Source of the DNA: Betaproteobacteria bacterium UBA6904 | GTDB taxonomy: Bacteria; Pseudomonadota; Gammaproteobacteria; Burkholderiales; SG8-39 | Assembly: GCA_002451175.1 (NCBI GenBank) | Contig: DKBI01000214.1 | Span: forward strand, 3,173-11,770 | Direction of reading: 5' to 3' | DNA length: 8,598 nucleotides | Shown: positions 5,854-8,598 of the stretch, piece by piece | How the letters are laid out: every line of letters begins with the position of its first letter | Numbering within the stretch: position 1 is the stretch's first letter | Position numbers and translations under genes: made by a program | Notes under the pieces: generated by a model | Databases searched by the model: none | Told to the model about the DNA's origin: nothing | The model's input: only the letters and a program-made list of their open reading frames with translations

Positions 5854-7410
5854 CTAGCCTGTCGCCGTACCGGAGTATCCGTCGCGGAGTTCCCGCTTCA
5901 GCACTTTGCCGATGGCGCTGCGCGGCAGCTGATCGATGACGCGCAGGTCCGCCAGCCTCTGGATCTTGTTCACCCGGCCATTCGTCCACGCCAGCAGCGC
6001 CGACGCCTGCGGCTGCGTCCCGGCGCGCGGCACGACGAACGCCACGGGCGTTTCGCCCCATTTTTCCGACGGCACGCCGACCACGGCCGCATCGGCCACG
6101 TCGGGGTGCTGGCGCAGGACGACCTCGAGGTCGCTCGGGTAGACGTTGAAGCCGCCCGAGATGATCATGTCCTTCTTGCGGTCGAGCAGCGTGAGAAATC
6201 CATCCGCGTCGAAGCGTCCCAGGTCGCCGGTGCGAATGAAGCGCACACCGTCGGCGGAATACCATTCGGCGTCGCGCGTCTTGCCGGGCTGGTTGTGATA
6301 TCCGGTCATCATGATCGGTGAGCGGCCGACGACTTCCCCCACGCTGCCGGGCGGCAATTCACGGCCCTGCTCGTCGATCAGGCGGATATCGTGTCCTTCC
6401 GCGGGCCGCCCCACGGTCTCCAGTTTCCCGGGGAAATCGTGCGCCGGCAGAATGCAGGTGCCGCCGCCCTCCGTCAGCCCGTAGAACTCGACCAGGCCGC
6501 CCGGCCAGCGCGCGACGACGTCGCCCTTGAGCGCGGCGCGGAACGGCGCGCTGGTGCAGAACTTGAAGCGGAAACTGGCGAGATCGAAGCGTGCGAACTC
6601 GGGGTGCGCCATGATGCGCTGGTACTGGACGGGCACGAGCATGGTGTGCGTGACGCGCCATTGCTCGGCCAGCGCGAGATAGTCGCGGGCGTCGAACTTC
6701 GCCATCAGCACGACGGTGCCGCCGCGGCTGATGGTCGGAAAGAAGCACACCAGGGTCGTGTTCGAATACAGCGGCGTGGCGAGCAGGGTCACCGTGTCGG
6801 CGCCGTATCCGTAGACCACCGCGCGCTGCACGTGCCCCCAGCGCATGGCGTGCGACTGCACGATGCCCTTCGGCACGCCCGTGGTGCCCGACGAGTAGAT
6901 GATGTTGAACGGCCAGTCCGGCCGGACGTCCACGGCCGCGGGCGATGCGCCGGCCGGCGCCAGCCACGCGCTCAGCGCCAGTCCGGCCGCGGAATCGTCC
7001 AGCGCGACGCGCGGCAGCGTCAGGCGATCGGCGACCGGCTGCAGCGCGGCCGACACCCCGGCATCGAGGAACAACATCCGGGCGCCCGCATCGGCAGCCA
7101 TCGCGGCGAGTTCCTGTGGCGTGCAGGAGGGGGCGAGCGGCGCGACCGCGACCCCGGCGCGCAGCGCGCCCAGAAACACGGCGGCGTATTCGATGGAGGT
7201 GCCGGCACAAATGGCGATCGCCTCGCGCGGCGCTACCCCTTCGCGCTGCAGCGCCGATGCCACGCGATCCATGAGCCGGTCGAGCTCGCCATAGGCCAGC
7301 GTGCGGCCGCCGAGACGCAGTGCGGCGTGGCCGGCGTCGCGCCGCGCGTGGTGGGCGATCAGACCGGCAATCGTGCCGAACTGCGCTTCGGTGGGGTTCG
7401 CTGTATCCAT
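5854..7410 (-). CDS. Acyl-CoA synthetase (AMP-forming), FadD-like class I adenylating enzyme
   Basis: A 518-residue protein counted from the ATG at 7410; an ATG at 7434 (eight more residues) and a TTG at 7479 are possible upstream starts, none with a clear Shine-Dalgarno. All core motifs are present: the A3 phosphate loop SSGTTGVPKG at 173-182, A5 YGLTEGGG at 310-317, A7 RTGDLGRFDADGF at 393-405, the hinge/A8 segment DRKKDMIISGGFNVYPSDLE at 410-429, and the A10 region PRSAIGKVLKREL at 496-508 with catalytic Lys502. The enzyme activates a carboxylic acid with ATP to an acyl-adenylate and then makes the CoA thioester in the cytoplasm. It resembles long/medium-chain and 4-chlorobenzoate-type ligases; chain length or aromatic preference cannot be told. 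It diverges from a dienoyl-CoA isomerase-like gene, which fits fatty-acid or related acyl degradation. Its 3' end meets the small Cys/His gene tail to tail. Confidence 0.94.
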   Translation of the reverse strand: MDTANPTEAQFGTIAGLIAHHARRDAGHAALRLGGRTLAYGELDRLMDRVASALQREGVAPREAIAICAGTSIEYAAVFLGALRAGVAVAPLAPSCTPQELAAMAADAGARMLFLDAGVSAALQPVADRLTLPRVALDDSAAGLALSAWLAPAGASPAAVDVRPDWPFNIIYSSGTTGVPKGIVQSHAMRWGHVQRAVVYGYGADTVTLLATPLYSNTTLVCFFPTISRGGTVVLMAKFDARDYLALAEQWRVTHTMLVPVQYQRIMAHPEFARFDLASFRFKFCTSAPFRAALKGDVVARWPGGLVEFYGLTEGGGTCILPAHDFPGKLETVGRPAEGHDIRLIDEQGRELPPGSVGEVVGRSPIMMTGYHNQPGKTRDAEWYSADGVRFIRTGDLGRFDADGFLTLLDRKKDMIISGGFNVYPSDLEVVLRQHPDVADAAVVGVPSEKWGETPVAFVVPRAGTQPQASALLAWTNGRVNKIQRLADLRVIDQLPRSAIGKVLKRELRDGYSGTATG

Positions 7411-7451
7411 GGGTGCCGGGAGGCCGGGCGCCATGATAAACCGGCCGCGCG

Positions 7452-7479
7452 ATGCTAAGCTCGGCGCACGAGGACGCAA
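7452..7479 (-). promoter_or_regulatory. Weak candidate promoter for the acyl-CoA synthetase gene
   Basis: On the minus strand TTGCGT (7474-7479) and TAGCAT (7452-7457) are 16 nt apart. Both are only partial matches (3 of 6 and 4 of 6). The 80-bp gap between the divergent ligase and crotonase starts must hold both promoters; no convincing plus-strand pair is seen. Confidence 0.2.
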
Positions 7480-7484
7480 GGGAG
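7478..7484 (+). promoter_or_regulatory. Shine-Dalgarno of the dienoyl-CoA isomerase-like gene
   Basis: AAGGGAG lies 6 nt before the ATG at 7491. It fixes that start over an in-frame ATG at 7452, which would add 13 unrelated residues and would overlap the weak promoter of the divergent gene. Confidence 0.65.
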
Positions 7485-7490
7485 TCCATC

Positions 7491-8309
7491 ATGGCTTACG
7501 AATGTTTCGAAGTCTCGGTCGAGGGCAAGGTGGCGCACCTGCGCCTGACGCGGCCCGAGCGTCGCAATGCGATGACGCTGGCCTTCTGGCGCGAGCTGCC
7601 GAGCGCGGTGCGCGAACTGGACGCCGGCGGCGGCGTGCGCGCGCTGGTGATTTCGTCGACCGGCCCGCACTTCACCGCGGGCATGGATCTCTCCGTGTTC
7701 CAGGGCAGCGACGCGCTGACGACCGGCACCGTCGAGGCGCGGGCGCGGTTTCGCGGCAAGCTGGAAACGCTTCAGCAAACCTTCCAGGCGCTCGACGATG
7801 CGCGTTTCCCCGTGATCGCGGCGGTGCAGGGCGGTTGCATCGGCGGCGGCGTGGACATGGTCACGGCGTGCTGCCTGCGCTATGCGACGCGCGATGCCTA
7901 CTTCGTCATCCAGGAAATCAACATCGGCATGATGGCCGACGTCGGCACGTTCAATCGCCTGCCAAAGCTGCTTCCGGACGCCATCGTGCGGGAGCTGGGG
8001 TACACGGGCGAGCGGCTTGGCGCAGAGCGCGCGGAACGGCTCGGTTTCGTGAACGGCCTGTTCGACGATCACGACGCGCTGGTCGCGGGCGCGCTTGGCG
8101 CCGCACGGCGTATTGCGGCGAAGGCGCCCGTCGCCGTGGCGGCGACGAAGCGCATGGTGTCCTTTTCCCGCGAGCACACGCTGGCCGAGAGCTACGGGCA
8201 CCTCAACGCGCTGCAGCCGGGCATCTTCAGCATCGAGGACATCCAGCGCAGCGTGGCGGCAACGCGTACGGGGACGGCGCCGGAGTACGCGGACCTTCCG
8301 CCGCGGTGA
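7491..8309 (+). CDS. Crotonase-family enzyme, probable delta3,5-delta2,4-dienoyl-CoA isomerase
   Basis: A 272-residue crotonase-fold protein. Oxyanion-hole segments are HFTAGMDLSVF (60-70) and GGCIGGGVDM (114-123). It carries Asp122, Glu142 and Asp150, spaced 20 and 8 apart. In rat ECH1 the catalytic Asp176, Glu196 and Asp204 have exactly these spacings and sit in equivalent sequence (GGVD, KE, ADVGT). The segment GMMADVGTFNRLPKLLPD (146-163) is also characteristic. The predicted reaction moves 3,5-dienoyl-CoA double bonds to 2,4, which lets odd-numbered double bonds pass through beta-oxidation. Plain enoyl-CoA hydratases carry two Glu residues instead, so hydratase is less likely. The start follows a good Shine-Dalgarno. 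The gene is divergent from an acyl-CoA synthetase and overlaps by 4 nt with a downstream metallo-hydrolase gene, implying coupled translation. The physiological substrate could also be a terpenoid or aromatic acyl-CoA. Confidence 0.93.
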   Translation: MAYECFEVSVEGKVAHLRLTRPERRNAMTLAFWRELPSAVRELDAGGGVRALVISSTGPHFTAGMDLSVFQGSDALTTGTVEARARFRGKLETLQQTFQALDDARFPVIAAVQGGCIGGGVDMVTACCLRYATRDAYFVIQEINIGMMADVGTFNRLPKLLPDAIVRELGYTGERLGAERAERLGFVNGLFDDHDALVAGALGAARRIAAKAPVAVAATKRMVSFSREHTLAESYGHLNALQPGIFSIEDIQRSVAATRTGTAPEYADLPPR

Positions 8310-8598
8310 CGACGACCTACCCGGTCGGCCGCTGGCAGGTGGGGGCGGTGCGCATTACGCGGGTCGTCGAGATCGAGGGCCCTTCGCCCGGCACGTTCCT
8401 ATTTGCCGAGGCCACGCCGGAGCGGTTGCTGCAGCATGCGTGGCTGCGGCCGCATTTCGTCACCGACGACGGACGCAGCATCGGCTCGATTCACGCCTTC
8501 GTCATCGAGTCGGAAGGGCGCTGCATCGTCGTCGATACGTGCATCGGCAACGACAAACCGCGGGAGATTGCCAACTGGAACATGCGCCAGGGACGCTT
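8306..8598 (+). CDS. MBL-fold metallo-hydrolase, N-terminal part
   Basis: Partial gene: 97 codons from the GTG at 8306, open to the right edge. GTG overlaps the TGA of the crotonase gene as GTGA, a common translational-coupling layout. The N-terminal strands VGAVRITRVVEIEG (12-25) and IHAFVIESEGRCIVVDTCIGND (starting at residue 62) match the beginning of metallo-beta-lactamase-fold hydrolases of the type that continue with NWN and then HxHxDH. The zinc ligand motif lies outside the window, so activity cannot be judged. Family members hydrolyse thioesters, lactones, phosphoesters or similar bonds. The coupling with a dienoyl-CoA isomerase suggests an acyl-related substrate, perhaps thioester hydrolysis, but this is an inference. 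It has no signal peptide. Confidence 0.85.
   Translation, partial: MTTTYPVGRWQVGAVRITRVVEIEGPSPGTFLFAEATPERLLQHAWLRPHFVTDDGRSIGSIHAFVIESEGRCIVVDTCIGNDKPREIANWNMRQGR

Noticed and set aside
6391..7458. 355-codon plus-strand frame opposite the acyl-CoA synthetase
   Set aside because: The minus strand holds every adenylating-enzyme motif in order. The antisense product has no recognisable fold or start signal.
7411..7479. N-terminal extension of the acyl-CoA synthetase to the TTG at 7479
   Set aside because: It would run into the divergent gene's leader, starts with a rare TTG lacking a Shine-Dalgarno, and adds residues not typical of the family.
7455..8201. 248-codon minus-strand frame opposite the crotonase
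   Set aside because: The plus-strand crotonase has a Shine-Dalgarno and catalytic residues. The antisense frame is a codon-bias artefact.

Overview
The window is GC-rich and densely coded, with no mobile element, RNA gene, CRISPR array or long non-coding stretch. The protein families (TAXI-type solute-binding protein with membrane anchors, DUF3300 protein, ArfB, FadD-like ligase, paired SDRs) and the strong G/C third-position bias point to a betaproteobacterium, probably Burkholderiales-like. That placement is an inference from gene content. The longest gap between genes is 108 bp (3426-3533).

Positions 1-5174 form a minus-strand block of six genes, read from right to left. They are a small secreted LSm/SH3-like protein (4887-5174), a membrane-anchored TAXI-family TRAP solute-binding protein (3534-4877), a secreted DUF3300 protein with a long Pro/Ala-rich tail (2028-3425), two short-chain dehydrogenases (1230-1982 and 479-1225) and the N-terminal half of a LOG-family nucleotide phosphoribohydrolase (1-476, cut by the window edge). 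The last three are separated by 4 and 2 nt and look like one operon. The first two are 9 nt apart and appear to share a promoter at about 5197-5226. Two abutting hairpins separate the TAXI gene from the DUF3300 gene.

Positions 5248-5849 carry a plus-strand pair. One is arfB, the codon-independent ribosome-rescue peptidyl-tRNA hydrolase with its GGQ motif. The other, 2 nt downstream, is a 60-residue Cys/His-rich protein of unknown function. The arfB GTG start lies where transcription would be expected to begin from a TATACT box, so this mRNA may be leaderless.

Positions 5854-8598 hold lipid or organic-acid activation genes. A FadD-like acyl-CoA synthetase (minus strand) diverges from a crotonase-family enzyme (plus strand). 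The crotonase carries the three acidic residues of delta3,5-delta2,4-dienoyl-CoA isomerase at exactly the family spacing. Its stop codon overlaps the GTG start of a metallo-beta-lactamase-fold hydrolase that runs off the right edge. A plausible reading is that the ligase makes an acyl-CoA and the isomerase repositions double bonds for beta-oxidation.

Nothing here is clearly a new defence or mobile system. The least explained items are the LSm-like/TAXI receptor-like pair, the small Cys/His protein behind arfB, and the possible leaderless arfB transcript.
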